Assembly (NCBI GenBank): GCA_949361645.1 | Contig: OX442430.1 | Location: forward strand, 853,856-917,855 | Length of the DNA: 64,000 nt | Source of the DNA: Spongilla lacustris | Lineage: Eukaryota; Porifera; Demospongiae; Spongillida; Spongillidae | Direction of reading: 5' to 3' | Shown here: positions 36,459-46,950 of the stretch, piece after piece | Numbering within the stretch: the stretch's first letter is position 1 | Layout: every line of letters begins with the position of its first letter | The notes under the pieces: model-generated | Database searches by the model: none | Told to the model about the DNA's origin: nothing | What the model saw: only the letters and a program-made list of their open reading frames with translations | Made by a program: the position numbers and the translations under genes

Positions 36459-37574
36459 CTAGTAGAATACAATGACTTTAGGAACTTTTGACTTTGTTAA
36501 AGGTTTCACACTTACTACATGTCCATTATAGAGTACATTCTTCTCGTTCACATACCAAAGGTGTTCGAAGTAGAGACCAAGTATGGAGGATGTATCTGAC
36601 AAAACTTTTAATATAATACTTACTTGATGAGGTGAAAGTTCAGGAAACTCATTCAGCAAGTTATGCTCCATCTCTACAACACAGCGTAACTTTTTTTCAA
36701 TGCTTCTCCTGAAGGTATCTTCCTTCTTTTGATTTTTCACTTTTAGCATATCATTTTCAATTTTCATTAGGCGAATTTTTTCTTTTAATTCCTTATTTTC
36801 CTTCTTCCATTTCTGCTCATGTATCTTATAGGAGATTTTTGATTTGTAGTACTTATATCTTAATGCAACAAGTGATCGTTTTAGCTGTCTTGATTCGCTT
36901 CCTTGACCTTGTTTTAATGAGAGGTTTTCCAGTTTCAACTTGTTAATCTTTGAATTGTTTGTATTAATTGTTCTTTTAGCACTTAGCAATTTAGAACATA
37001 GTGTATCTTCAATGTTGGACTTCCTTCTTAATGCTTTTTGAAGATACTTGTTTTTCATTTTGACACTTGGAAACAATCGAAGCTTTACTTTGAGAACATT
37101 ATTTGATGCAATCAACTTCCTTAAAGAAGTTTTTATTTCCCCACATTTAGTGCAGCCAGATGTAGAATTCAATGTTATTGAACCAGAACTGCCATTTTGG
37201 CTAGTGTGCATGACAACACTAGCTGATGCGTGTGGATTTTGCTTCTTTGTCACTGATTCATTTAAAGGTAAATCAAATTTCAGCTTCAGAAAACAAACAA
37301 CATCTTCCCAGGCTCTATTAAGATGCTTCTTCATGTCATTGATAGTTTGAAGCACACGCTTAATGGAGGCGCACAATGCATTAATGTTCACATCTTGTCT
37401 TGGTGCTAGTTTTGCCACTATCCTCGCTATTTCTACGGGTTTGGCATTTTTTAGGTTGGAGTTGATGTACAACACCAAGCCATTTGTTACATCCGGAGCA
37501 AGAAGGGATCCATCCTCACTCACATCCTTTTTATAACCATTAATGAGCATTCTGAGATCAGCAACTGTCTTCAT
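36459..37574 (-). CDS. Coiled-coil protein of the 15.2 kb transposon
   Basis: About 371 residues from MKTVADLRM; the frame is open a further 38 codons upstream, but an AG acceptor (CTATTTAG|A) directly before this ATG suggests those are intron or leader. The N-terminal about 120 residues are mixed helical. A CxxC pair (GCTKCGEI) follows, then a long Lys/Glu/Leu-rich coiled coil (roughly residues 155-310), and a C-terminal region with FPELSPHQVSIILKVL. I do not recognise a family. It is divergent from the transposase gene, with about 820 bp between the starts. As an uninterrupted frame in a mobile element it may be an accessory DNA-binding or assembly factor; that is inference. Confidence 0.75.
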   Translation of the reverse strand: MKTVADLRMLINGYKKDVSEDGSLLAPDVTNGLVLYINSNLKNAKPVEIARIVAKLAPRQDVNINALCASIKRVLQTINDMKKHLNRAWEDVVCFLKLKFDLPLNESVTKKQNPHASASVVMHTSQNGSSGSITLNSTSGCTKCGEIKTSLRKLIASNNVLKVKLRLFPSVKMKNKYLQKALRRKSNIEDTLCSKLLSAKRTINTNNSKINKLKLENLSLKQGQGSESRQLKRSLVALRYKYYKSKISYKIHEQKWKKENKELKEKIRLMKIENDMLKVKNQKKEDTFRRSIEKKLRCVVEMEHNLLNEFPELSPHQVSIILKVLSDTSSILGLYFEHLWYVNEKNVLYNGHVVSVKPLTKSKVPKVIVFY

Positions 37575-38393
37575 TCTAAATAGCGAAAAGCAATGATTGC
37601 GTGCATACATGTACGTGTGTGATATGAAGTAATTAAACATGAATACTTGGCTTGAAAAGAACAGTGCGTGGGCATCATCGTATTGCAATGTTATAGCAAT
37701 AGAAATATAGTGATTAGTTCACTCTTGAACGAAATTTTATTTACAACGTAGTTAATTGAAGATTGGGGTGTGCACTAAATAGGGTAGTCAGAAAGAACGT
37801 TATTGAACCGAATTTGAATGAGCTCATGCATTTTAGACAGAGAATCCAGGTTATCCAACTTAGTTCAAACACAAAGATACATTAGTACAAGGATTTGTGC
37901 TCTTTTTTCATGCATGCCAACATAAAACGCCTGGGTAGTTTAAGCACCCTTTGGGCATCGTGCAAATGGCCTCATACTTTGTAGCATAATGATTCAGTGC
38001 CTAACTTAAATAAAAAAACATACCATGTGATAGTTGGTTAACAATCGGAGTCAAGATTCGTTCCCAAAAAAATGCTACGAATTCAATGTGTCAAATAAAA
38101 AAAGAACAAGAACCAGCTCGAAATTAGACGATAGTGTCTCATTCTACAACTAATCGGGTCACTAAATCTAGCCATGCAGTCGGACTAACCTCGCAGGTGA
38201 TTGAGCAACTTTCTTCTCTTCGCGATACACTTTTTCAATGTTACGAAATACGGGTCCAATTTTCGACGTAGTTTTAGATCATCGATTTTCGGACCCAATT
38301 ACGCGATTTGTCACAGTACCTATATTAGCAGAGATAATGTATAAGTAGTATTTACAGTTGTTATTCGTTATCTTCTGTGTAGATTTAAACGAT
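37575..38393. promoter_or_regulatory. Divergent intergenic region of the two transposon genes
   Basis: Separates oppositely oriented genes. It ends with TTTACAG (38351-38357) and then the leader TTATTCGTTATCTTCTGTGT, which is also present before the ATG remnants in the arms at 27370, 34780 and 50010. There the same leader follows an intron of about 31-35 nt ending in ACAG. A spliced 5' UTR is likely. Confidence 0.5.
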
Positions 38394-40982
38394 ATGGCGA
38401 CAACTGACGACGAGCTCGTCGTGTATCATTCAGCGGACGAGTTCGAATGGTACGATAATTTGGACGTGGATGAGGAGGGTGGTGCCAATGGCGACGGTGA
38501 ATATAGAAGTGGTGATTCCGACGGCATTTATAGCGATGTATGTGAAGGTGGAATGAACGGTGATGGTGAAAGTGACGGAGATGATGGTGATGGTGAAAGT
38601 GATGATGGTGGAAGTGATGATGGTGGAAGTGATAGCGATAAGGACTGTGATGGAAGCGACTGTGATGGTGATAGCGGAAGCGACTGTGATGGCGATGGTG
38701 ATGATGTCAGCAAGGGCCCAGGTGGTGTACCAGCTAGAATAGCACGGGGACAGTGTCGTCCACGTCGCATGCTGAATGCCTACCTCACTAAAGGAGGGTG
38801 CTGCAAAGACGGCTGCTTATTGAAGTACGGTGACTTGCCCAAAAGACGAGCACTCACATTATCCAGATTGGACAAGAAAACCAGAAAGGCAGTTGTTTAT
38901 GGAATGCTTGCTGTGACTCGGAACAAATCTGGTTCTCGAAATACATTCCAATATCGCCTTGACTGGTCCAGTCCTGTCTGCAGGGATGCTTTCTGTGCCG
39001 TCATTGGCACAAGTTACCGTACATTGAAGCGTTGGCAGCAGCAGGTGTGCTCTGACTCTGATGTTGAGCCCCATCCCCATGGCAACTGTGGCAGGGCTCC
39101 TCACAATGCCCTCTCTCGCGAGGACAAAAGGATGGTGGTCAGATTTATTGAGAATTATGCTGCCACAAATGCCCTCCCTGACCCTGGTCGATTGCAAGGG
39201 ACGATCAGAGACTACGTTCTGGAGAGTGGCAAAACACTAAAGTCTGTGTACGCCGAGTATTGCAAAGCCATGGAGTCTACATCAAAGACCACACCAGCAC
39301 CACAGCAACCTTGCCCTTACAAATTGACCACTCGGCTGAAGCGGCAGTACACCTTGCTCAACGTTCCTCCGGCTCCTCCTACACCTCCTGCTGCACGTGT
39401 GGTGAAGTACGTGTCATTTATTAGACTCTGGCGCAGGTACTGCTTCAACATCAAGATCCAACCTGCACGCAGTGATCTGTGTGACAAGTGTGACCAGATG
39501 TTGGTCACTTTGAGGCACAGCCTTTCTGATGAGCAGCGCAAAACAATAAATGACAAATACAACCAACACCTCATTAAGGCCAAGGCATTCCGTGACGCCT
39601 ACAATGCAAACATTGAGGAGGCTGAGAAGGAATGGGGAAGTAAGGGACAGAAGGAACGTGACCAGATCCTGGGTCACTTGGAATCCAGGGCTCTGATGGC
39701 TCCCTTCACCTCACACGCCCACCTGGACATGCAGATGCAGTACTCCTTTGACTACTGCCAGCAGGTGTCACTGCCCTACAGCTCACAACAAAGGGGCACT
39801 TTTTATTTCAGGACACCTCGCAAGGTCCAGGTGTTTGGTGTGTGTTGTGAGCCGCTGTGCCGCCAGGTGTTCTTCTTAATTGACGAGGCTGAGCAGGCCG
39901 GCAAGGGTGCTGTGGTGGTGGTCAGCCTGGTGCACGCATTCTTCCACCTACATGGACTGGGAGAGAGGCGTGTAACACTTCAGGCCGACAACTGTGTGGG
40001 CCAGAACAAGAACACCACCATGATGTGGTACCTGGCCTGGCGGGTGATCACTGGGCAACATAACGCCATACAGCTGAACTTCATGCTACCTGGGCACACA
40101 AAGTTCAGACCCGATTCCTACTTTGGCCTGTTCAAGAAGTACTACCGACGGCAGGACCATGTAGATGACATGGATGACCTAGCTGACTGTGTCCGACACT
40201 GTGGCCAGAATGTCACTTGTGTGCCACAGCTGTACCAGAACTGGCAGTACTATGACTGGAACACCTTCTTGGGCCAGTGGTTTACTCCTTTGGCTGGCCT
40301 AGGCCGCTACCACACATTTGAGTTTGACCGAGAACACCCTGGTGTCATGAAAATGAAAATGTTACCATCGGACACAAACCCCACCGAGATGAGCATGCTG
40401 AGGGCTGGAGTGGCCATAAAGGACATACAGGAGGCTTATCAGAGCCAATCGATGCCACCTGTTATTAACCCCAGTGGTTTGTCCCTGATGCGGTCACTGT
40501 ACCTGTACGAAAGGGTGAGGGAATATGTTCGTGACCCCAAAAAAAGGGACAAAGTATGTCCAAAACCTCCACCAAACTCAGAGGCCACCTCTTCCTATCC
40601 ATGTGGCAACGCTTCATTCCTACCAGAAAACGACCAACCTGGACCTTCAACTGCCTTTCCTCACTCACCTACATGTACTGTTGAGGGTCATGAGTCTGCA
40701 GAAGACACATACAGTGAAGTGCAAGACGAAGCCAATAGCTGTGTTTCTGGCAGGAGGAAACGCAGACCCAGGTCTGAACTGATCCTTGCCTACCAGTGCA
40801 CTGTATGTGGCAATAAGTATGGCAGTGGCTCGGCCCTGTCCCTGCACAAAAAGATGACTCACAAGCAGCCTGCTGTTCCAGGTGATGAACACAGTGGTGC
40901 CACTAAGGTGGACAGTGCCAGTGTTGACGTAGGAAGCCAGGATCCATCCAAGCGCAGGCGTAGGAAAAAATGTGAAAATTGA
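38394..40982 (+). CDS. Putative transposase, 862 residues, C2H2 zinc finger at the C-terminus
   Basis: ATG at 38394 is chosen over the 12-codon upstream extension because the arms conserve ATGGCGAC in this place and an acceptor lies upstream. Residues 15-115 are acidic low complexity (D/G/S). Then come Cys/His-rich segments (GGCCKDGC; SDLCDKCDQ), a core with HLDMQMQYSFD, QVFGVCCEPLC, LQADNCVGQNKN and LPGHTKFRPDSYFGLFKK, and a C-terminal C2H2 finger (CTVCGNKYGSGSALSLHKKMTH). The Asp residues in HLDMQ, ADNC and RPDS are candidate RNase-H-fold catalytic residues (inference). Similar ADNC-GQNKN proteins are common in invertebrates and, from memory, carry an uncharacterised domain such as DUF7869. 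The location between TIRs argues for a transposase. Codon use is even and the frame intact, so the copy is recent. Confidence 0.7.
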   Translation: MATTDDELVVYHSADEFEWYDNLDVDEEGGANGDGEYRSGDSDGIYSDVCEGGMNGDGESDGDDGDGESDDGGSDDGGSDSDKDCDGSDCDGDSGSDCDGDGDDVSKGPGGVPARIARGQCRPRRMLNAYLTKGGCCKDGCLLKYGDLPKRRALTLSRLDKKTRKAVVYGMLAVTRNKSGSRNTFQYRLDWSSPVCRDAFCAVIGTSYRTLKRWQQQVCSDSDVEPHPHGNCGRAPHNALSREDKRMVVRFIENYAATNALPDPGRLQGTIRDYVLESGKTLKSVYAEYCKAMESTSKTTPAPQQPCPYKLTTRLKRQYTLLNVPPAPPTPPAARVVKYVSFIRLWRRYCFNIKIQPARSDLCDKCDQMLVTLRHSLSDEQRKTINDKYNQHLIKAKAFRDAYNANIEEAEKEWGSKGQKERDQILGHLESRALMAPFTSHAHLDMQMQYSFDYCQQVSLPYSSQQRGTFYFRTPRKVQVFGVCCEPLCRQVFFLIDEAEQAGKGAVVVVSLVHAFFHLHGLGERRVTLQADNCVGQNKNTTMMWYLAWRVITGQHNAIQLNFMLPGHTKFRPDSYFGLFKKYYRRQDHVDDMDDLADCVRHCGQNVTCVPQLYQNWQYYDWNTFLGQWFTPLAGLGRYHTFEFDREHPGVMKMKMLPSDTNPTEMSMLRAGVAIKDIQEAYQSQSMPPVINPSGLSLMRSLYLYERVREYVRDPKKRDKVCPKPPPNSEATSSYPCGNASFLPENDQPGPSTAFPHSPTCTVEGHESAEDTYSEVQDEANSCVSGRRKRRPRSELILAYQCTVCGNKYGSGSALSLHKKMTHKQPAVPGDEHSGATKVDSASVDVGSQDPSKRRRRKKCEN

Positions 40983-41070
40983 CAGGCCATTTTCCTGTTT
41001 TGTGTGTGGCAATAAGTACGGCAGCTCATCCGCACTGTATACTCACAAGAAGAGAGACCATGGCTCATGA
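40975..41070 (+). pseudogene. Second C2H2 finger in a shifted frame after the transposase stop
   Basis: Immediately after the stop, the alternative frame reads RPFSCFVCGNKYGSSSALYT HKKRDHGS and stops at 41068-41070. This is a paralogue of the finger just upstream. One A fewer in the A6 run at about 40964-40969 would join it to the main frame. Confidence 0.6.
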
Positions 41071-41400
41071 CAAATGATCCATATTGTGAGATGCATTTCA
41101 TGGTATTATTACCATTTCAATTTCATTTGTAGAAGTGAGGCCATTTTCCTTCACCCAAAGCTACATGTACCTGGCAAGTCCTACAATTACCCAAGGAACC
41201 CAGACATCTTGGAGATAGATCCAACTGATGTTCAACAACAGCAACTGGACGTTCATACTCCTTGACATCAATGGAGGTCTAATACCAGCATTAAGAGCAC
41301 TTAAAGCTAGAGAAGCTCTCAGGTTGTGAGTTACCTTAGCAATTTAGTTGCCTGAATAGACACAGAACATGATGCATGCACCTCTGCAAATATAAGTTAG
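41071..41400 (+). other. Possible 3' exon remnant
   Basis: 41134-41265 stays open after a TTTCATTTGTAG acceptor, with residues LHVPGKSYNYPRNPDILEID and a Gln-rich end before TGA. It may be an alternative last exon of the transposase gene; weak support. Confidence 0.3.
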
Positions 41401-41710
41401 TTATTGCTCAGATTACTAGAGAGATGTTTGGTGCACCCATGAAGAAGTCGATTGTTGCTCAGATATACATGTACATGTACATGTAGCTCTGGTGCACTCG
41501 TGAAGAAACGTTGGTTGTTGCAAAGTGATAACTCTGGTGCACCCGTGAAGTTAAAAGTCGATTGTTGCTCAGATATACATGTACGTGTAGCTCTGGTGCA
41601 CTTGTGAAGAAAAGTCGTTTGCAGTCGATTGTTGCTCAGATATACATGTACATGTAGCTCTGGTGCACTCGTGAAGAAAAGTCGGTTGTTGCTCAGATAA
41701 TCTATGTACA
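41400..41710. repeat. About 55-75 bp tandem repeat, four to five units
   Basis: Units contain GATTGTTGCTCAGATATACA and AGCTCTGGTGCACTCGTGAAG. The units vary in length, and no coding is seen. Confidence 0.75.
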
Positions 41711-41863
41711 GTGCAACTGTGTATCATGTTGAATCAAAAGTTCTTTTAAGAACTCGTTTGTCAGCTTGTCCTCACAATCTATTGAGGTAACATTCTGACA
41801 AACGTTACATTTACACAAGAAGTTACACCTTAGCGAAGCTTGATTATCATAACAAAGAAGTGA

Positions 41864-42399
41864 TCACATGGGTACAAGCACATGAACATGTAAATGTTTT
41901 GAAAGAGTTCTAGTACGCATATTAATGGTAACAGAATGGTCCTTGTCCTGCCCAAGTGTGTCTGGCATAGGTCCAGCTGTCCATGGTAATGGTGCCTGGG
42001 ACCATGACTGTGATGGTGACTGGAGCTGAATCCTTGGTGGAAACTGGACTATTGCAGCTACTGGTGGCCTCACCATTACAGGCAGTGGCTCTGGCTGATA
42101 GGAATGATGCAAGTATGAGTATGAGGAATGGGATGATGAGCATGGTGAGGAAAAACATGAAGATGGATGTGTTGAATGACTTGAACGTGTTTGCTAAGTA
42201 GAGTGACATGGTGAAGAACGTATTGGATGAGTTGAGTGGCGGGGTGATCCAGGTGAATAGGAACGTGTTGTATGATTTGAGCGATTGAGTGAAGAGGAAT
42301 GCACACGTGTTGAATGATGTGAGGTATGTGGTGAACTGGATGATTGTGATGGTGACCGAGATCTGCATGTACTACTTGTAGATGTACTTGTATCTAAGG
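41864..42399 (-). pseudogene. Ser/His-rich then Pro/Gln-rich exon, one in-frame TAG
   Basis: The minus strand opens after a GGATCCTTAG acceptor and runs about 178 codons to a TGA at 41864, interrupted only by a TAG at about 42194. Residues include CRSRSPSQSSSSPHTSHH, then VMVRPPVAAIVQFPPRIQLQ. The composition change and frame retention suggest a decayed last exon, but low complexity makes this uncertain. A copy of the transposase 3' end (41030-41100) is duplicated at 42405-42475, just upstream on this strand. Confidence 0.4.
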
Positions 42400-42489
42400 A
42401 TCCGCACTGTATACTCACAACAAGTGAGACCATGGCTCATGACAAATGAACCATATTGTGAAATTCATGCTTTTTTATGTAATTTAAGG

Positions 42490-44995
42490 TCACCTCTGCA
42501 GTATATATCATACTTCTGTGTCATTAAGGGTCATCTCTGTACACCTTATGTATGTGTCGTTAAGGGGTCACCTGTACACCTTACGTCTGTGTGGTTAAGA
42601 GTCATCTCTGTACACCTTATGTATGTGTCGTTAAGGGGTCACCTGTACACCTTACGTCTGTGTGGTTAAGAGTCATCTCTGTACACCTTACGTATGTATC
42701 ATTAAGGGGTCACCTGTACACCGTACATCTGTGTGGTTAAGAGTCATCTCTGTATACCTTATGTATGTGTCGTTAAGGGGTCGCCTGTACACCGTACGTC
42801 TCTGTCGTTAAGAGACATCTCTGTAGACCTTATGTATGTGTCGTTAAGGGGTCACCTGTACACCTTACGTCTGTGTGGTTAAGATTCATCTCTGTATGTG
42901 TCGTTAAGGGGTCACCTGTGCACCTTACATCTGTGTGGTTAAGAGTCATCTCTGTATACCTTATGTATGTGTCGTTATGGGGTCACCTGTACACCGTACG
43001 TCTCTGTCATTAAGAGTCATCTCTGTATACCTTATGTATGTGTCGTTAAGGGGTCGCCTGTGCACCGTACGTCTCTGTCGTTAAGAGACATCTCTGTACA
43101 CCTTATGTATGTGTCGTTAAGGGGTCACCTGTACACCTTACGTTTGTGTGGTTAAGATTCATCTCTGTATGTGTCGTTAAAGAGTCACCTGTGCACCTTA
43201 CATCTGTGTGGTTAAGAGTCATCTCTGTACACCTTATGTATATGTCGTTAAGGGGTCACCTGTACACCTTACATCTGTGTGGTTAAGAGACATCTCTGTA
43301 CACCTTATGTATGTGTCGTTAAGGGGTCACCTGTACACCTTACATCTGTGTGGTTAAGAGTCATCTCGGTATACCTTATGTATGTGCTGTTAAGGGGTCA
43401 CCTGTACACCGTACGTCTCTGTCGTTAAGAGTCATCTCTGTATACGTTATGTATGTGTCGTTAGGGGGTCGCCTGTACACCGTACGTCTCTGTCGTTAAG
43501 AGACATCTCTGTACACCTTATGTATGTGTCGTTAAGGGGTCACCTGTACACCTTACATCTGTGTGGTTAAGAGTCATCTCTATATACCTTATGTATGTGT
43601 CGTTAGGGGGTCACCTGTACACCTTACGTCTGTGTGGTTAAGAGTCATCTCTGTACGCCTTATGTATGTGTCATTAAGGGGTCACCTGTGCACCTTACGT
43701 CTGTGTGGTTAAGAGTCATCTCTGTACGCCTTATGTATGTGTCGTTAAGGGGTCACCTGTACACCGTACGTCTGTGTGGTTAAGATTCATCTCTGTATGT
43801 GTCGTTAAAGAGTCACCTGTGCACCTTACATCTGTGTGGTTAAGAGTCATCTCTGTACACCTTATGTATGTGTCGTTAAGGGGTCACCTGTACACCTTAC
43901 ATCTGTGTGGTTAAGAGTCATCTCTATATACCTTATGTATGTGTCGTTAGGGGGTCACCTGTACACCTTACGTCTGTGTGGTTAAGAGTCATCTCTGTAC
44001 GCCTTATGTATGTGTCATTAAGGGGTCACCTGTACACCGTACGTCTGTGTGGTTAAGAGTCATCTCTGTACACCTTATGTATGTGTCGTTAAGGGGTCAC
44101 CTGTACACCGTACGTCTGTGTGGTTAAGATTCATCTCTGTATGTGTCGTTAAAGAGTCACCTGTGCACCTTACATCTGTGTGGTTAAGAGTCATCTCTGT
44201 ACACCTTATGTATATGTCGTTAAGGGGTCACCTGTACACCTTACATCTGTGTGGTTAAGAGTCATCTCTGTATACCTTATGTATGTGTCGTTAAGGGGTC
44301 ACCTGTACACTGTACGTCTCTGTCGTTAAGAGTCATCTCTGTATACCTTATGTATGTGTCGTTAAGGGGTCACCTGTACACCGTACGTCTCTGTCGTTAA
44401 GAGACATCTCTGTACACCTTATGTATGTGTCGTTAAGGGGTCACCTGTACACCTTACATCTGTGTGGTTAAGAGTCATCTTGGTATACCTTATGTATGTG
44501 TTGTTAAGGGGTCACCTGTACACCGTATGTCTCTGTCGTTAAGAGTCATCTCTGTATACGTTATGTATGTGTCGTTAGGGGGTCGCCTGTACACCGTACG
44601 TCTCTGTCGTTACGAGACATCTCTGTACACCTTATGCATGTGTCGTTAAGGGGTCACCTGTACACCTTACATCTGTGTGGTTAAGAGTCATCTCTGTATA
44701 CCTTATGTATGTGTCGTTAAGGGGTCACCTGTACACCGTACGTCTGTGTGGTTAAGAGTCATCTCTGTATGTGTCGTTAAAGAGTCACCTGTGCACCTTA
44801 CATCTGTGTGGTTAAGAGTCATCTCTGTATACCTAATGTATGTGTCGTTAAGGGGTCACCTGTACACCGTACGTCTGTGTGGTTAAGAGTCATCTCTGTA
44901 CACCTTATGTATGTGTCGTTAAGGGGTCACCTGTACACCTTACGTCTGTGTGGTTAAGAGTCATCTCCTTACACCTTATGTATGTGTCGTTAAGC
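42490..44995. repeat. 71 bp satellite array (two about 35 bp half-units), about 35 copies
   Basis: Unit: a half with CACCTGTACACCTTACGTCT and a half with TCATCTCTGTACACCTTATG, each ending in a GTT-AAG-type joint. Shortened variants (TTCATCTCTGTATGTGTCG) recur. Near-identical blocks 344 bp apart (43705 and 44049) show higher-order repetition. Open frames are short and change with each 71 bp unit. It lies inside the 15.2 kb transposon. Confidence 0.9.
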
Positions 44996-46950
44996 CCCCA
45001 TGGCCCTATTTCCCACTACCTATCCTCCTTTACTGCAATTTGTATTCTTTACTGCAAGTTGTATCTGGGGCCCAGGCCATCCCCTACTCAATAGCACTCT
45101 CAGTCTCCACACAACCAGCCCTCCCACCCACCCACCCCTAAACACCCCTCGTACATATGGTGTAATCAGACTGCCAACAGGCCGGAGAGCTGCCAGCTGC
45201 CACATTACCAGGATTGAATGGGGTCATCACAAAAGTAGACCCCAGCATGTGGAGTGGAACATTGAACTGGAGCCGGCCCCAAACACTGGGGCCAGCCACA
45301 ATGGCCCCGTATCCTAGCCCCACACAGTACTAACACCAGCTCCTCACTGCAAATGCATATGAAGCCACTACCTGTGAAACCATTAACTCCCACACTACAA
45401 GAGGACTTAATGGTAGGGGAACCATCAACTACAAGTGGAGCTACCAGCTCGCATTGGACAAATGGAATACCACCACTGAAGCAGCCTCCATTTGTAGAGT
45501 GTACATACGTGCCTACGTTTGTCTCTTCACACATTTTGTGTTGTAGATCTGAACTACTGTAGACATGTACTTGTACAGAGTAAAATTTTATCAGTGTGGA
45601 TGCTGTTAGTGGTGAATATGGTTACCTGCCCTATCGGTACTGATTGCGGTGGGTCTGCACCCGTGGTTGGTTTATATAGACAACAGAGGGCGTTTTGCCC
45701 TACTGGGAACTACTGCACGCAAGTAGCAAAACACGTAGATCTACATGTAAGTGCCGTTTTGAATGTCACATAAATTGCACGCACAGTCACAGCTACAATG
45801 TGGCACGATGAAGACATCAGAATTCATGACCACACAAGTGAAGTTAGCAGACCCTACACTGTCAGAGATGTCAACAGATCTAGACATTACCAGTGTAACC
45901 CAGTTTCACCTGTGCCCCACGGCCGCTATATACACTAGCACATACATTTTAGCAGATATACAACAGCCTAGGGCTAGCTATAGGTATACGCAAGTACGTA
46001 GTTGATGGCTAACTCCACTTGTGTGGTAGTGAATTCTGATGTCTTCATCGTGCCACATTGTACATTGTAGCTGTGACTGTGCATGCAATTTATGTGACAT
46101 TCAAAACGGCACTTACGTACTCGTACAGTTCAGTAGTTCCCAGTAGGGCAAAACGCCCTCTGTTGTCCATATAAACCAACCACGGGTGCAGACCCACCGC
46201 AATCAGTACCGATAGGGCAGGTAACTATATTCACCACTAAATGCATCCACACCAGATAAAATTTACTCTGTACATGTACAAGTACATGTCTACAGTACAT
46301 GTAGATCTGAACTAAATGTTTGTGCATGTACCGAGGCATGTACAGAGTTATTTTATCTGGGGTGGAAGTGAAGCCCATGCTGTTAGTGGTGAATATAGTT
46401 ACCAGCCCTATCGGTACTGATTGCGGGTGGTCTGCACCCGTGGTTGGTTTATATAGACAAGCAGAAGGCTTTTTGAAAAGAAAAAAGCCTACTGGGAACT
46501 GTGTAGTGTTGAGATACATGTACAAGTTGCAAAACTTGTAAGTGCCACTTAGAATGTCACATAAATTGCATGCGCAGTCACAGCTATAATTTGGCACGGT
46601 GAAGACATTGGAATTCATGACCACCAACTTCACTTGTGCGGTCATGAATTCTGATGTCTTCACCGTGACACACATCCAAAATGGCACTTACATGTTTTGC
46701 TAAGTGTACCTCAACAATGTAAAGCACTACATGTAGTTCCCAGCTGTAGGGGGTTTTATTCTTATTTTTTTTCTTCCAAAAAGCTCTCTGCTTGTGTATA
46801 TAAACCAACCACGGGTGCAGACCACCCGCAATCAGTACCGATAGGGCTGGTAAATATATTCACCACTAACAGCATGGGCTTCACTTCCACCCCAGATAAA
46901 ATAACTCTGTACATGCCTCTGTACATGCACAAACATTTAGTTCAGATCTA
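44996..46950. repeat. Two nested palindromes with repeated central unit
   Basis: 45590-46235 folds around about 45920, and 46300-46900 folds around about 46600. Both are built of the same CCCTATCGGTACTGATTGCG unit seen at the centre of the palindromic element. 44996-45590 matches 30290-30840. No gene seen. Confidence 0.7.

Noticed and set aside
42382..45094. Repeated 60-95 codon frames (VKSHLCTPYVCVVKG-type)
   Set aside because: 71 bp satellite units; 71 is not divisible by three and no start or splice context is conserved.
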